A stretch of 64,000 nucleotides of DNA from an uncultured Methanoregula sp. (GTDB lineage Archaea > Halobacteriota > Methanomicrobia > Methanomicrobiales > Methanospirillaceae). The stretch lies in the NCBI RefSeq assembly GCF_963662735.1, contig NZ_OY759744.1:248001-312000 (forward strand). The letters run 5' to 3'. A model generated the notes under the pieces. That model saw nothing but the letters and a program-made list of their open reading frames with translations, had not been told where the DNA came from and searched no databases. The position numbers and the translations under genes are program-made. Positions 20,901-28,694 of the stretch are shown piece by piece. Position 1 is the stretch's first letter; every line of letters begins with the position of its first letter.

Positions 20901-21122
20901 ACAAGCATCACAACCCGGATCCAGACAAGCGCTCCAATAAAACGGACCTCCCCTACAACCGCACCAGTCCCGGCACCGGCTGCACAGCCGGAAACCGGCA
21001 TTCCCGTTCTGTATCTCATCGCCGGCATCGTGATCATCATTCTTGGGGTGGCCGGGTTCTTCATCGGGAGACGCTGGTGGTGGGCCCGGCAGAACCCGGC
21101 GCTGTTCCGGGAATATGACTGA
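14934..21122 (+). CDS. giant IPT/TIG and LVIVD-propeller surface protein
   Basis: About 2062 residues: signal peptide (MNCRPF to ASAG), eleven IPT/TIG domains, two blocks of seven LVIVD repeats (VYVSGNYAYVAS, then ALEIVNVTDP), a Pro/Thr linker, a PGF-pre-PGF-type domain (about 20340-20815), a Thr-rich stalk, one membrane helix and a short basic tail. Each seven-repeat block should make one closed propeller. Both blocks interrupt an IPT domain: its first strands (GTGFASG, then LLLTPVN) lie before the propeller and its last strands (GKYNVVVTNP) after it. Propeller 1 spans about 15180-16200 and propeller 2 about 17095-18095. The unit propeller-IPT plus following IPTs appears twice, showing an internal duplication of about 1.9 kb. 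N-x-T sequons are abundant, so heavy N-glycosylation is expected. Likely an adhesin or surface-layer-associated protein. Confidence 0.88.
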   Translation: MNCRPFPATALLMVFFLVLVLCMVPAASAGTPTVSAITPSTGSNLSSISLSDITGTGFASGAALLLTPVNVTPIYTGNISNGAGGAVLYNPSSVYVSGNYAYVASYDDNALEIVNVTDPASPTHAGKIIDGAGGAALSRPYSVYVSGNYAYVASQDSNALEIVNVTNPASPTHAGKITNDDGGAALSYPHSVYVSGNYAYVASERSNALEIVNVTDPASPTHAGTIRDNSAAEEASGAPYLYQPQSVYVSGNYAYVVSNGWNSETSEDLSALEIVNVADPANPTHAGCLLPGSAAYLSGPKSVYVSGNYAYVASPGSTALEIVNVTNPATPTHAGKIIDGAGGAALNNPESVYVSGNYAYLANNDRSGYLEIVDVTDPANPVHKNKFLSSFVMNWPRSVYVTGNYTYMASWGNKNNLDIVDVGTISGTGVTTDSATHIHGTINPVGKATGKYNVVVTNPGGGFGTLANGFTLTNTALPPAVTGVSPVTGQNTTTALLVNLTGTGFNVGSNQWAVNLTKAGQPNITATSLTSTATTINCTFNLAGKATGNWFVNVTNADGQTGNWTGTFAITTPTPAPTVTSITPHSGLNSTSIGITNLAGSGFYGAPTVNLTRAGYSNITATSVTVISSSNITCTFDLTNRIPGTWNVNVTNPDGQQAALLNGFTITNATPAPTVSAITPSSGLNTTSISITDIAGTGFASGASLLLTPVNLTPVYKGRIADGSGGAPYLDQPQSVYVSGNYAYVASYNSNALEIVNVTDKSHPVHEGSLTDGSGGAPYLNQPNSVYVSGNYAYVASDGSSALEIVNVTDPANPSHAGSIIDGDDGGLVALYAAKSVYVSGNYAYVASYASGALEIVNVTDPVSPTHKGKITNGDGGAALLGAYSVFVSGNYAYVASQNSNALEIVDVTDPASPTHKGKITNGGIVALDTPTSVYVSGNYAYVTSQSSNALEIVNVTDPASPTHAGKIVQGSGGQAPFVDQPMFVYVSGNYAYVASYGNFCIEVVDVTDPANPVHKGWLWGSDTVAHPLSIYVSENYVYYGSCVRSNALEITDIGTITGTGVTTDSATHIHGTINPVGKAAGKYNVVVTNPAGGFGVLASGFTVSDTALPPAVTGVSPVTGQNTTTALLVNLTGTGFTVGSNQWAVNLTKAGQPNITATSLTSTATTINGTFNLAGKATGDWFVNVTNADGQAGYWTGTFAITNVTPAPTVTGITPSSGLNTTSIGITNLAGTGFYGTPVVNLTRVGYNNITATGVTLVSANQLTCTFDLTNKIPGTWNVNVTNPDGQQAGLLNGFTITNVTPAPTVSAITPTSGQNSTSIGITNLAGTGFYGSPVVNLTRVGYNNITATGVTLVSANQLTCTFDLTNKIPGTWNVNVTNPDGQQAGLLNGFTITNVTPAPTVSAITPTSGLNTTSIGITNLAGTGFYGTPVVNLTRVGYNNITATGVTLVSANQLTCTFDLTNKIPGTWNVNVTNPDGQQAGLLNGFTITNVTPAPTVSAITPTSGQNSTSIGITNLAGTGFYGSPTVNLTRAGFSNITATGVTLVSANQLTCTFDLTNKIPGTWNVNVTNPDGQQAGLLNGFTITNVTPAPTVSAITPTSGQNSTSIGITNLAGTGFYGTPVVNLTRVGYNNITATGVTLVSANQLTCTFDLTNKIPGTWTVNVTNPDGQQAALLGGFSITNTTSAPTVTGITPSNGQNTTGISITNLAGTGFYGTPTVNLTRAGYSNITATGVTLVSANQLTCTFDLTNKIPGTWNVNVTNPDGQQAALLNGFTITNSSTPTPTPTPTPNPTPTSSGGGDVGPVQRQQSVSSGSGMSIASGAPAGGTVTYSFGEPATDYPVSIESIAFVPDQSIGQSQCLVTRTSPQEAFTVPDRPAVYESIQINWINPNVMSEATIQFSVKGSWMREHNVGPQEIVMMRQHDLVWAELPTVFDHVANDMYYYRSTTPGFSNFAVSIRKNATITAAVNTTTVTTATLSPTPTTNPMTSITTRIQTSAPIKRTSPTTAPVPAPAAQPETGIPVLYLIAGIVIIILGVAGFFIGRRWWWARQNPALFREYD
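18553..20280 (+). repeat. six 288-bp tandem units coding IPT domains
   Basis: Units begin at 18553, 18841, 19129, 19417, 19705 and 19993, exactly 288 bases (96 codons) apart. The middle units are nearly identical, differing mainly where GTPVVNLTRVGYNN alternates with GSPTVNLTRAGFSN. The last unit is more diverged. This is the mark of unequal crossover or gene conversion. Confidence 0.95.
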
Positions 21123-21776
21123 GACGATCGTTGTGCCTGCAGCACCCGGGATGCCCGGGCCGGCCGGCATCACGAACACCAGATCTTTTTCCCTTGCGGG
21201 AACGTCCCGGTTCCACAATGACCCGGATTCATATCACTCTGTGGTTCAGCTAATACCCCTCCCGGCATAATATTGCAACGGGTATATAGTCTCATTTTAT
21301 TATAGTTTCGGGATTACGGGCATCTGTTACTATGATGGCAGAGAAAATATGTTCAGATTACACCCGGTACCGGCTTTTGACCGGGAATGATGCATATACA
21401 ACGGGGATCGCTCATGAGCAGGGAGAACGAGGCACTTCCTGTGCACCCATCATCGATGCGGAGAAAGGCAACGAGGCCCTGCGGATGGTGGCGCTGATCC
21501 GCGGCCGGACCGGTTCCGGGTCCATGGCCTCTGCAGAGTGAACGTTCCTGTTGGAGAACATGACAACCCGTGACCCGCTGATCAGAAATTCCCGTCATAC
21601 CGGTACTCACCGGTGCCGGCTGTCCTGGCCTTTCCGGCGGAGACACGCCCGGCCGACCGCTACAGAACGGCCGGCAGCGCCCGCGACTGCCTGAAATATT
21701 ACCCGTGCCGGGGATACGGCGACCGTTTTCATCCAGCAACGCATGCCATCAGGCCTTAGCGGTACATTTTTGTCTC
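21123..21776. other. spacer, possibly one small gene
   Basis: No firmly supported gene. A 69-codon frame at 21332-21541 (starting MMAEKICSDYTRYRLL) has no clear ribosome binding site and matches nothing I recognise; a TATA-like TTTTATTATA lies about 37 bases upstream (21295-21304), so a small gene cannot be excluded. The rest is GC-rich spacer between the surface-protein gene and the convergent channel gene. Confidence 0.35.
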
Positions 21777-22712
21777 TTATTTTTCCGGGGGCCAAAAGAC
21801 CTCGGTACGGGTAGGTGTCGGGGCCTTCTCTTCGTCTTCCCCCGGTGAAAAATGGTGCCCGCAGGCAGGGCAGACAACCTCCTCCTGCCGGTTTCTCTCC
21901 GTTATGATCTCCTTCTCGCTCTCTTCGAAAAATCCGGCTGCAAGCACGGCAGTTGGCAGGGCTAAAAGGGCAATGCCCACGATTAGCACGATCCCGCCTA
22001 TCACCTTGCCCAGGGCCGTGACCGGGTGCATCTCGCCGGACCCGACGGTTGCGAGGGTTACAAGCGCCCACCACATCGCGTTCGGGATACTGGCAAAGAG
22101 CACCGGCTGGGCATCGTGCTCGGCATAATACATCAGGGTGCTTGCAATGATGATGGCAAAGATCAGGATCGAGAGGATGATGATGAGCTGTTCTTTTTTC
22201 CTGTTGATGACCCGCCCGAAGGTTCTGACCGCATCCGAGTAGCGGCCGAGCTTCAAAACCCGGATGATCCGGAAGAGCCGGATTATCCGGAGGAAGCGGA
22301 GATCGACCGGGAATACAAGCGGCAGGTAGAACGGCGCGATAGCCAGCAGGTCAACGAGTGCGAACGGGGTCAGGGCATACCGGATACGCCCGGTCAAGGG
22401 GTTCTTGAACAAGGGATTTGTCGTGCAGACCCAGATGCGGAGAATGTACTCCGCGGTGAACGCGGCAAAGGAGATCACATCGATACTGGTGAAGATCCAG
22501 AAATACTGTGCATAGAGCCACGGGACAGTCTCGAGAATAACAATGGCAACGTTCAGGACGATCAGGAAGATCATGCAGTAATTGAAGTACCGGGCCGTGG
22601 AATTGCCATCCGCGTCCTCTTCCATGATGCGGTAGACCGTTCGTTTCAGGGACTGGTACGTAGTGATCGCTTTTCCTGCAGGCACAACCTCTGCGTCAGC
22701 ACTTATCTGCAT
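21777..22712 (-). CDS. six-helix voltage-gated-type ion channel
   Basis: A 311-residue membrane protein with the layout of voltage-gated cation channels: S1-S3 (about residues 45-135), an S4-like helix with regularly spaced arginines (FLRIIRLFRIIRVLKLGR), S5, a pore loop and S6 (GGIVLIVGIALLALP). The pore loop reads TLATVGSGEMHP; the usual potassium filter is TVGYGD, so Tyr is Ser and Asp is Glu here. The cytoplasmic tail carries a CPACGHHF motif, half of a zinc ribbon. The ion selectivity is therefore uncertain. It stands alone, with the YkgJ-type gene behind it on the same strand. Confidence 0.85.
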   Translation of the reverse strand: MQISADAEVVPAGKAITTYQSLKRTVYRIMEEDADGNSTARYFNYCMIFLIVLNVAIVILETVPWLYAQYFWIFTSIDVISFAAFTAEYILRIWVCTTNPLFKNPLTGRIRYALTPFALVDLLAIAPFYLPLVFPVDLRFLRIIRLFRIIRVLKLGRYSDAVRTFGRVINRKKEQLIIILSILIFAIIIASTLMYYAEHDAQPVLFASIPNAMWWALVTLATVGSGEMHPVTALGKVIGGIVLIVGIALLALPTAVLAAGFFEESEKEIITERNRQEEVVCPACGHHFSPGEDEEKAPTPTRTEVFWPPEK

Positions 22713-22764
22713 ATCAGGAATCCCTGGAGATACCGGATTTTACCGGCATCCGATCGCGGCGGGA

Positions 22765-23361
22765 TCATTCAACCGGTTCTCCCTTGTACCCGTTGGATGC
22801 GAGGATGGCAATGACACTTGCCATCCATTCCCGGTCGTCTCCCTGCCCGGAACCCTGCATGCGGGTGTGGAGACGGGCACCCGGCGTGTGGGAGTGCTGC
22901 ACCGGATCGTGCTTTGATGCAGGGTGGCCGGGCAGGCAGGCGATCTTCTCGTTCCAGAGGGAGAGCAGGACCTCATCGCGGGTGCTGAGCTGGCCCTTGC
23001 CGATAATCTTTCCCCGGATCTCCCCGGTCTCCGCGTGGCGGATCAGCATCCGGTAGCAGCGAAACTCCCGGCAGATCGCGGGCCGGGTCGGGTACACGGC
23101 GCAGGAAAAACCCTTTCCGTCCATACGTTTGCACAGGAACGGGCAGCCCCTGGGGCCGGCGGGGGTTTTCCCCCCGTCCGGTTCTTCGTATTCATCGCCG
23201 ATCTCATCGGCAAACTCCGGCAGCACGTGAACCTGGAAGAGTTCGCCGGTCGTCCTGTCGCGGCAGAAATAATCCTGGCCGGTCAGCTGCCGCTCGATCC
23301 GTATGAGCTTCCCGAAACTCGTGCAGCATTTCCCGCACCCGTCACACACAAACCCCGCCAT
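22765..23361 (-). CDS. YkgJ-type cysteine-cluster protein
   Basis: A 198-residue protein of the YkgJ/UPF0153 zinc- or iron-binding family. Cysteine groups are FVCDGCGKCCTSFGK at residues 3-17, then GCPFLC, then FSCAVYPTRPAICREFRCYRM. These eight or so Cys probably hold a metal centre; the family function is unknown. I chose ATG 23361 because the cysteine motif normally lies at the very N-terminus; an upstream start at 23514 would add 51 unlike residues. Confidence 0.8.
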   Translation of the reverse strand: MAGFVCDGCGKCCTSFGKLIRIERQLTGQDYFCRDRTTGELFQVHVLPEFADEIGDEYEEPDGGKTPAGPRGCPFLCKRMDGKGFSCAVYPTRPAICREFRCYRMLIRHAETGEIRGKIIGKGQLSTRDEVLLSLWNEKIACLPGHPASKHDPVQHSHTPGARLHTRMQGSGQGDDREWMASVIAILASNGYKGEPVE

Positions 23362-23552
23362 ACCCGTTATCACCCGTGCAGGATGGTCAATAATCCAGGA
23401 TAATTTCCCATAAGTCTTTGGATATGATACCGGCCCGGGCACCGCCGGGAAAAATCCGGTGCACCAGTACCGGGTCCGTGAAATGATCGCAGGGGACGCG
23501 GTCCTCTTCCACAAACAAGATATGCCGGTGGAAGCAACCCTGTGAACATACT

Positions 23553-24812
23553 ATGAGAGGCATGTGGATTCATCTGATCACCGCAGGGATCCTGTTTGCG
23601 GTATGTGCCACAGGGACTGTAGCAGGTACCAGTCTTGGCACGGACTGGACCGAACGACCGCCAACCGACAGCCCGTTCTCCGGGGTCCAGATCTCGACTG
23701 ACGGCTCAACGGTCTTTGCGGGGGGCAACCAGATGCTGGTGCGGAACTGGATCGGCGACTCCCACTTCGGGGGACGGGCAGGCTCCGTTGCCTCGATGAG
23801 CCCTGACGGGAATTATGTTGTAGTCGCCCTGGGCGCAGATGTGAATCTCCTCAACAACAAGGGCGAGCCGCTCTGGACGCGGACCATGCCGTCTACGGTC
23901 CGGGCTGTTGCCGTATCCCGCGACGGGACGATGATCGTATCTACCGACGATAACGGGAATTACAATTCGTGGGCCAAGAACGGGGACTTTTATGGGCGTG
24001 CCACCGATGACCGGGCCAAGAAGATCGCCATCTCCCGGACCGGGAACCTCATCGTGGTAACCACGGAAGGGGGACTCCGGTACTATGACGGCGCCATGAA
24101 CCTGAAATGGGCCGACAACAAGAGCGGAAGCCTCGATACCTACATTGCCATCACCGCTGACGGTTCCACGGTCATCACCGCGGGAGGGACACGCATCTCA
24201 TCCCATACCGCGACCGGCGAGCTCAACTGGATGAAAGACGTGACCAAGGAAGCCATAATCGACATGGCCTGTTCCGAGGATGGTGCAGCCATTGTCGTGG
24301 GGAGCCAGGACAATGTGGTGACGGCAGTCGACCAGTACGGGAAATCCCACTGGACCTATAATACCGGGGGCCAGTGGCCCAACGCCGTGGGAGTCTCGCG
24401 GGATGCATCGGTGATCGCTGCCGGTTCCAATGACGGGATCGTATACGTGCTCGATCACGGGGGTTCGCTCCTGACCAAGAGAAGCATGGGGGCAATCATC
24501 CAGCCCCGGTCGCTTGCCGTCAGCCGCGACGGGACGCGGATCGTGGTCGCCGACCAGTACCACCTCAACGGTCTCGCGGTGCTCGGGGATACTGCATCGG
24601 AGGGAATACCGACCTATACATCGACGCCCCTCAACCCGGCATACCAGTATACCCACGCAACCGCCATTCCCACGGTAAGCCCGGTCCTGACGCTCACGAC
24701 AGAAGAGGTCCCGCCCACGGCCTTACCAACGCAAAAATCTCCCATCGGCCCTTACATGGCAGTCTTTGCGGTTGCAGGAATTGCCCTTATCATGACCAGG
24801 GCGAAAAAGTAA
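23553..24812 (+). CDS. exported WD40/PQQ-like beta-propeller protein
   Basis: A 419-residue protein with signal peptide (MRGMWIHLITAG to VAG), then seven or so blades with the pattern V.VS.DG..IV...N and W-rich strands (for example AVAVSRDGTMIVSTDDNG, AVGVSRDASVIAAGSNDG). A Thr/Pro linker and a C-terminal hydrophobic stretch (GPYMAVFAVAGIALIM) ending TRAKK suggest membrane tethering outside the cell. Such proteins are common in methanogens and are usually annotated only as WD40-like; ligand and role unknown. Confidence 0.85.
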   Translation: MRGMWIHLITAGILFAVCATGTVAGTSLGTDWTERPPTDSPFSGVQISTDGSTVFAGGNQMLVRNWIGDSHFGGRAGSVASMSPDGNYVVVALGADVNLLNNKGEPLWTRTMPSTVRAVAVSRDGTMIVSTDDNGNYNSWAKNGDFYGRATDDRAKKIAISRTGNLIVVTTEGGLRYYDGAMNLKWADNKSGSLDTYIAITADGSTVITAGGTRISSHTATGELNWMKDVTKEAIIDMACSEDGAAIVVGSQDNVVTAVDQYGKSHWTYNTGGQWPNAVGVSRDASVIAAGSNDGIVYVLDHGGSLLTKRSMGAIIQPRSLAVSRDGTRIVVADQYHLNGLAVLGDTASEGIPTYTSTPLNPAYQYTHATAIPTVSPVLTLTTEEVPPTALPTQKSPIGPYMAVFAVAGIALIMTRAKK

Positions 24813-24857
24813 ACCGGTAAAAGGATTATCCAAAAAAGGAATTAATCGCGAGAACCT

Positions 24858-26057
24858 TCAGAAGAATCTGACCCGGACCGGGCCGGTCCTGAAGAGCCCG
24901 GACGGCATCTTCACCCGGTCGCCGTATGCAGCCTGGAGCAGGGCCGTGAACCGGTCGTCTTCGGCAATGAGATACTCATGGTTGCCATCCATGGACTCGA
25001 TCGACATCCTGAACTCGTTCCCGTCCGTACCTTCGCGGTCCGCCACGATCAGCTTGAGCCGTATCGCCGTGATGCGCTGGTTCTCGATGGCAATGTTCTC
25101 CGGCGTTTCATGGAGAGCCTGCTCGGGGGGCATTGTCTCGTACCGTCTTCCAAAACCAAAGGATACGGCCATCTGGTCGCCCATGATCCCGAAAAATCCT
25201 TTTCCTTCGGATTTTGCTTTCCTGTTGGCCTCGGCAATCGCTGCAGTCAGCATCGGTTGCGTGAGCCGGGCGAAGATCATGCGCCGTCCGGTGACAACAA
25301 CCGTATAGGTATCCGAGGAGAAACCGAACATCTTTTTCTTTTTTGCATTCGGGATTACGCCAAGAACCTCTTCGCCCGTAGCCGGGGCTGCCGGAGTGGA
25401 GCCCGGGGATACCTCCGTCGCAGGTGACGACAGAACGACCGGTGTCCCGCACGCCCCGCAGAACCGGGTAGTCCCTCCTATGGGAGTTCCGCATTCTCCG
25501 CAGAACTTACCTGCCGAGGCTACGGGGGGTGTTACCGGGGCCGGGATAGTCCGGGCACTGGCTCCAGCTACAGGACCACCACAGGTGCCGCAGAACTTCT
25601 CGGTACCATTCAGCGGACTGCCGCACCCGGTACAGGCAGTTCCGACCGGGATTGCGGCAGGTGAATCCGGAGCAGGTGAGGGTTCCGGTACAGGAGCAGG
25701 TACCGGGTTCGGTAAATGCCCGACCGGCTCTCCGCAACTGCCGCAAAACCTGTTACCGGGACCGGTCGGATTCCCGCAGGACTGACAGAGTTGTACCGCG
25801 GGCGGGGGAACGATCGGATCCTGAGCTGCCGGGGCCTCGGCAGCCCGGGAAATACCGGTTCTCTCCGCACCGCAATTCCCGCAGAACTTTTCATCCGGCT
25901 GGAGAGGATTGCTGCAGGACCGGCAGAGCAGGGGTTCACCGGGAAGGATGACCGGAACCGGCGGCGATTCAGGTTCTTCCAGCTGCGAAGCTCCGCATTG
26001 CCGGCAGAATTTTGCAGCAGACGACACCTGTTTCCCGCATTCAGGACAGTAGGGCAT
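24858..26057 (-). CDS. protein with five double-CxxC zinc ribbons
   Basis: A 399-residue, apparently cytoplasmic protein. Five zinc-ribbon modules follow one another (YCPECG..FCRQCG; LCRSCS..FCGNCG; LCQSCG..FCGSCG; ACTGCG..FCGTCG; KFCGECG..FCGACG), joined by Pro/Ala-rich linkers up to about residue 215. The last 180 residues are a mixed alpha/beta domain starting VLGVIPNAKKKKMFGF and containing TYTVVVTGRRMIFARL, which resembles a bacterial PH-like fold, but I am not sure. No signal peptide or membrane helix. The ribbons may bind protein or nucleic acid; the role is unknown. Confidence 0.85.
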   Translation of the reverse strand: MPYCPECGKQVSSAAKFCRQCGASQLEEPESPPVPVILPGEPLLCRSCSNPLQPDEKFCGNCGAERTGISRAAEAPAAQDPIVPPPAVQLCQSCGNPTGPGNRFCGSCGEPVGHLPNPVPAPVPEPSPAPDSPAAIPVGTACTGCGSPLNGTEKFCGTCGGPVAGASARTIPAPVTPPVASAGKFCGECGTPIGGTTRFCGACGTPVVLSSPATEVSPGSTPAAPATGEEVLGVIPNAKKKKMFGFSSDTYTVVVTGRRMIFARLTQPMLTAAIAEANRKAKSEGKGFFGIMGDQMAVSFGFGRRYETMPPEQALHETPENIAIENQRITAIRLKLIVADREGTDGNEFRMSIESMDGNHEYLIAEDDRFTALLQAAYGDRVKMPSGLFRTGPVRVRFF

Positions 26058-26194
26058 GATGGATCACGTACAAGAAATGGTATTGCCGGCATTAATGAGC
26101 CTTGCCAAAAGAGATGAAAAAAGGGAATAACCGGATACGGTCCCTTAACCTGACCAGTATTCAGCACATCCCGCGGCTGATCATCCGGCCGGGT

Positions 26195-26509
26195 TCACTC
26201 AACGGGAGTCTTTGCCCGCTTGACCCGTTCCTTGGTGGAGAAGCCGGTTATTGCATCCAGGAATTTCCTGAAACGCTTGTTGGTGTCGATGATCACTTCA
26301 TCAGTCACACTCATGTCGGATTCCGTATCGATAATTACGGACTTGGCACCGGCACCGAACGAGACGTCAAGCCGCTTGAGCGCACCGAATTTGATCCGGT
26401 AACCATTGGCTGTTTTCTCCGATTCCACGCCAAAACACGCCTTAAGTTCTGTTGCAGCCCGGGTTTCAAGGTCTTTTGTCAGCCCGCGTTTGATAGGATA
26501 TTCTTGCAT
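26195..26509 (-). CDS. DUF5611 family protein
   Basis: A 104-residue cytoplasmic protein matching the DUF5611 family of methanogens, from its start MQEYPIKRGLTKDLE and the FGVESEKTANGYRIKFGALKR core. Function unknown. It is divergently arranged with the PAC2 gene, whose start lies 35 bases away, so the two promoters overlap. Confidence 0.75.
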   Translation of the reverse strand: MQEYPIKRGLTKDLETRAATELKACFGVESEKTANGYRIKFGALKRLDVSFGAGAKSVIIDTESDMSVTDEVIIDTNKRFRKFLDAITGFSTKERVKRAKTPVE

Positions 26510-26544
26510 ACTACTTTTTTAGGTAGAGGGTATATGTTAATTTA

Positions 26545-27285
26545 ATGACGGCAGACTTCTCAAACGATCTCAAGATCTTCTCAAAACCGCTTCCGGCAAC
26601 CGGGTCGGCGGTTCTTATGGGTTTTCCCGGCAGCGGCCTGGTGGGAACCATTGCACTCCAGTACATGGTAGACCAGATGGAGTTTGATCTGATCGGGTCG
26701 ATGACGTCGAAATTTTTCCCCCCCCTTGCGATGATGAACAAGGGGCTCATCAACGATCCGGTCCGTGTCTACGCGAAGAATAATGATAAATTCAATATCA
26801 CCGCCATTGTTGCCGATATCCCTATTGCCCCGATGATCTGTTACGAGATCTCAAACGCCCTCCTGGAATGGGTGGCGCAGTACCAGCCAAAGGAAGTCTT
26901 AACCATTGCCGGCATCATCACCAATGAACCGGAGAAGCGGGTCTTTGGGGTAGCCACAACACCCGAAGCCCTTGCACGGATCGACCAGCACACGATGGTC
27001 CTTCCCATCGGGAGTATCTCGGGGATTGCGTCAAGCATCCTGACCGAGTGCAAGGTCCGGAACATCCCGGCCCTGGGACTCCTCGGCGAGACCGTCAATG
27101 CGCCGGACCCGCGGGCTTCAGCAGCCACGATCGAGGTACTCAACAAGATGTATAACCTTGCTCTCGACGTCCAGCCCCTGATCGAGCAGGCTGTCGAGAT
27201 CGAACAGAGCATGGGAAAACTGGCCGAGGAAGTCCAGCAGTCGGCCGATACGGCGCCGAAAAAAGATCTGCCAATGTACGGGTGA
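26545..27285 (+). CDS. PAC2-family proteasome assembly chaperone-like protein
   Basis: A 246-residue protein of the archaeal PAC2/PbaB family (COG2047 type). Typical are the N-terminal GFPGSGLVGTIALQYMVDQ stretch, ICYEISNALLEWV, and the GLLGETVNAPDPRASAATIEVLNKM segment. Eukaryotic relatives help build the 20S proteasome; the archaeal homologues can bind proteasome subunits, but the role of this one is inferred. A second member lies at 54704. The DUF473 gene follows after six bases, so they form an operon. Confidence 0.85.
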   Translation: MTADFSNDLKIFSKPLPATGSAVLMGFPGSGLVGTIALQYMVDQMEFDLIGSMTSKFFPPLAMMNKGLINDPVRVYAKNNDKFNITAIVADIPIAPMICYEISNALLEWVAQYQPKEVLTIAGIITNEPEKRVFGVATTPEALARIDQHTMVLPIGSISGIASSILTECKVRNIPALGLLGETVNAPDPRASAATIEVLNKMYNLALDVQPLIEQAVEIEQSMGKLAEEVQQSADTAPKKDLPMYG

Positions 27286-27291
27286 CCTGAA

Positions 27292-27690
27292 ATGAAGTGT
27301 GCAGCGTTGACCAGTATCTCGCCGGAAGTGATCAAGGATCTCAAATCCGGCAGGCCGAGGACCATTGAGCTCCAGAGCACGAATAATATCGTGACCATTG
27401 CCGAAGTTGAGCCGGGCCCGGAAACCCATATCTTCATGACCTCCGTGGACACGGAGGACCTCTCGCCGGGTGATGCGGGGATCTGCGTCTATGTCCTTGC
27501 CACCAGTATCACTATGAAACGGATCGTGGAATTTTCCCAGGGATCGTATTACGAGGAGCGTGAGCGGATGTCTGCCCGGGTCCAGGTGAAGTTCTGTGCC
27601 ACGTCGGTTGTCAAGGAAGTCTACAACGAGGGGCTCTGCAAACCTACTGCCGTGGAAGTGCTCAAGTCCTCGTGTTACCACGCCGGATAA
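27292..27690 (+). CDS. DUF473 family protein
   Basis: A 132-residue cytoplasmic protein that matches DUF473, a family largely restricted to methanogens: MKCAALTSISPEVIKDL, then TEDLSPGDAGICVYVLATS. No enzymatic motif is visible. It follows the PAC2 gene with a six-base gap, hence likely co-translated. Confidence 0.8.
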   Translation: MKCAALTSISPEVIKDLKSGRPRTIELQSTNNIVTIAEVEPGPETHIFMTSVDTEDLSPGDAGICVYVLATSITMKRIVEFSQGSYYEERERMSARVQVKFCATSVVKEVYNEGLCKPTAVEVLKSSCYHAG

Positions 27691-27699
27691 CATTCTTTT

Positions 27700-28494
27700 T
27701 TATTGCCTGCGCAATGCGGCAACACCCATACCGATTCCGCCCAGGATAACGGTCAGGTCAACAGGCGAGGCCTTCGGCGTGTCCGTGGGCCAGGGGGTTG
27801 GAATTTTGACGGTTGTCGCCTTGTGAGCAATAGTCTGGAGAGTTGTTACCGGGGTGGTGATCGTGGGCACGGTTGTCTCGGGCACCGTTGTTGCCGTTGT
27901 TGTGACAAGCGACGTGAGTACCTGGTACACCGTTGTCTGGTTTCCAGCGGTGACGGCAATACTGTCCGACCAGTCGGCATACCCGGACATCTGGAGAAGA
28001 ATCGTATAGTTCCCGGGGGTAAGGCTGGAGATGGTAATAGGAGCCGTGCCCTGGTAGACGGCATCCATGTAGACCGATGCCGCTGACGGGTAAGACCCGA
28101 CATAGATGCTCCCGTAGGTTGTCGTATCGGTAGTAGTGACGGTCGTGACTTCGGTGGTAACTTCTGTGGTTGTTTCCGTGGTTACGGTAGTTGCCGCATC
28201 AGTAGTTACAGCGGTGGTCACTTCAGTAGTTGCCGTTGTAGTCGCATCCGTTGTCACCGCAGTAGTTGCGGCTGCAGTTGTCGTGGCGGCTGTGGTTGAT
28301 GCAACCGTTGCAGCGGCTGTTGTTGTCGCAGCGGCAGCAGCCACGGTCGTTTCCGCAGCTGCGGTCGTGGCAGTTGCTGCTACCGTTGTTGCCGCGGTTG
28401 TGGCAGCCGTTGTGGTTGTCGATGTGTCGTCAGCCAGGACCGGTACAGCTACCAGGAATAAGAGGAGGAGGATAGCAAGAATTGCGGTTTTCAT
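27700..28494 (-). CDS. Thr/Ala-rich surface protein with PEGA domain
   Basis: A 264-residue protein: signal peptide (MKTAILAILLLL to VLADD), a stalk of about 115 residues made almost only of Thr, Ala and Val, a PEGA domain (GSIYVGSYPSAASVYMDAVY, then GNYTILLQMSGYADW), and a C-terminal hydrophobic tail following PWPTDTPKASPV that ends AALRRQ. The stalk should be heavily O-glycosylated and extended. I chose ATG 28494 since it begins the signal peptide and has GAGGGAT upstream. It is a paralogue in tail and layout of the next gene at 28695. It converges on DUF473 with a nine-base gap containing a T-run. Confidence 0.82.
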   Translation of the reverse strand: MKTAILAILLLLFLVAVPVLADDTSTTTTAATTAATTVAATATTAAAETTVAAAAATTTAAATVASTTAATTTAAATTAVTTDATTTATTEVTTAVTTDAATTVTTETTTEVTTEVTTVTTTDTTTYGSIYVGSYPSAASVYMDAVYQGTAPITISSLTPGNYTILLQMSGYADWSDSIAVTAGNQTTVYQVLTSLVTTTATTVPETTVPTITTPVTTLQTIAHKATTVKIPTPWPTDTPKASPVDLTVILGGIGMGVAALRRQ

Positions 28495-28694
28495 CAGATC
28501 CCTCGTTGGGAGTGGCAAGCAAATGTAAAGTTAATATTACATTTTGTACAACTTAATTATCCAAATGTGCTATAAATAATGCTTGCATGAGCAAAGTAAC
28601 AGGATTCAACTTCCGGGAAACCGGGAAAAAGCCGGAGGACGACGAAACCAGAGTGAATCGAAGAAAATAAAAAAGAAAGAGTGAATCGGGAAAA

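Noticed and set aside
28136-28528. Val/Ala-rich plus-strand frame
   Set aside because: It is the antisense of the Thr/Ala-repeat stalk of the PEGA surface protein.
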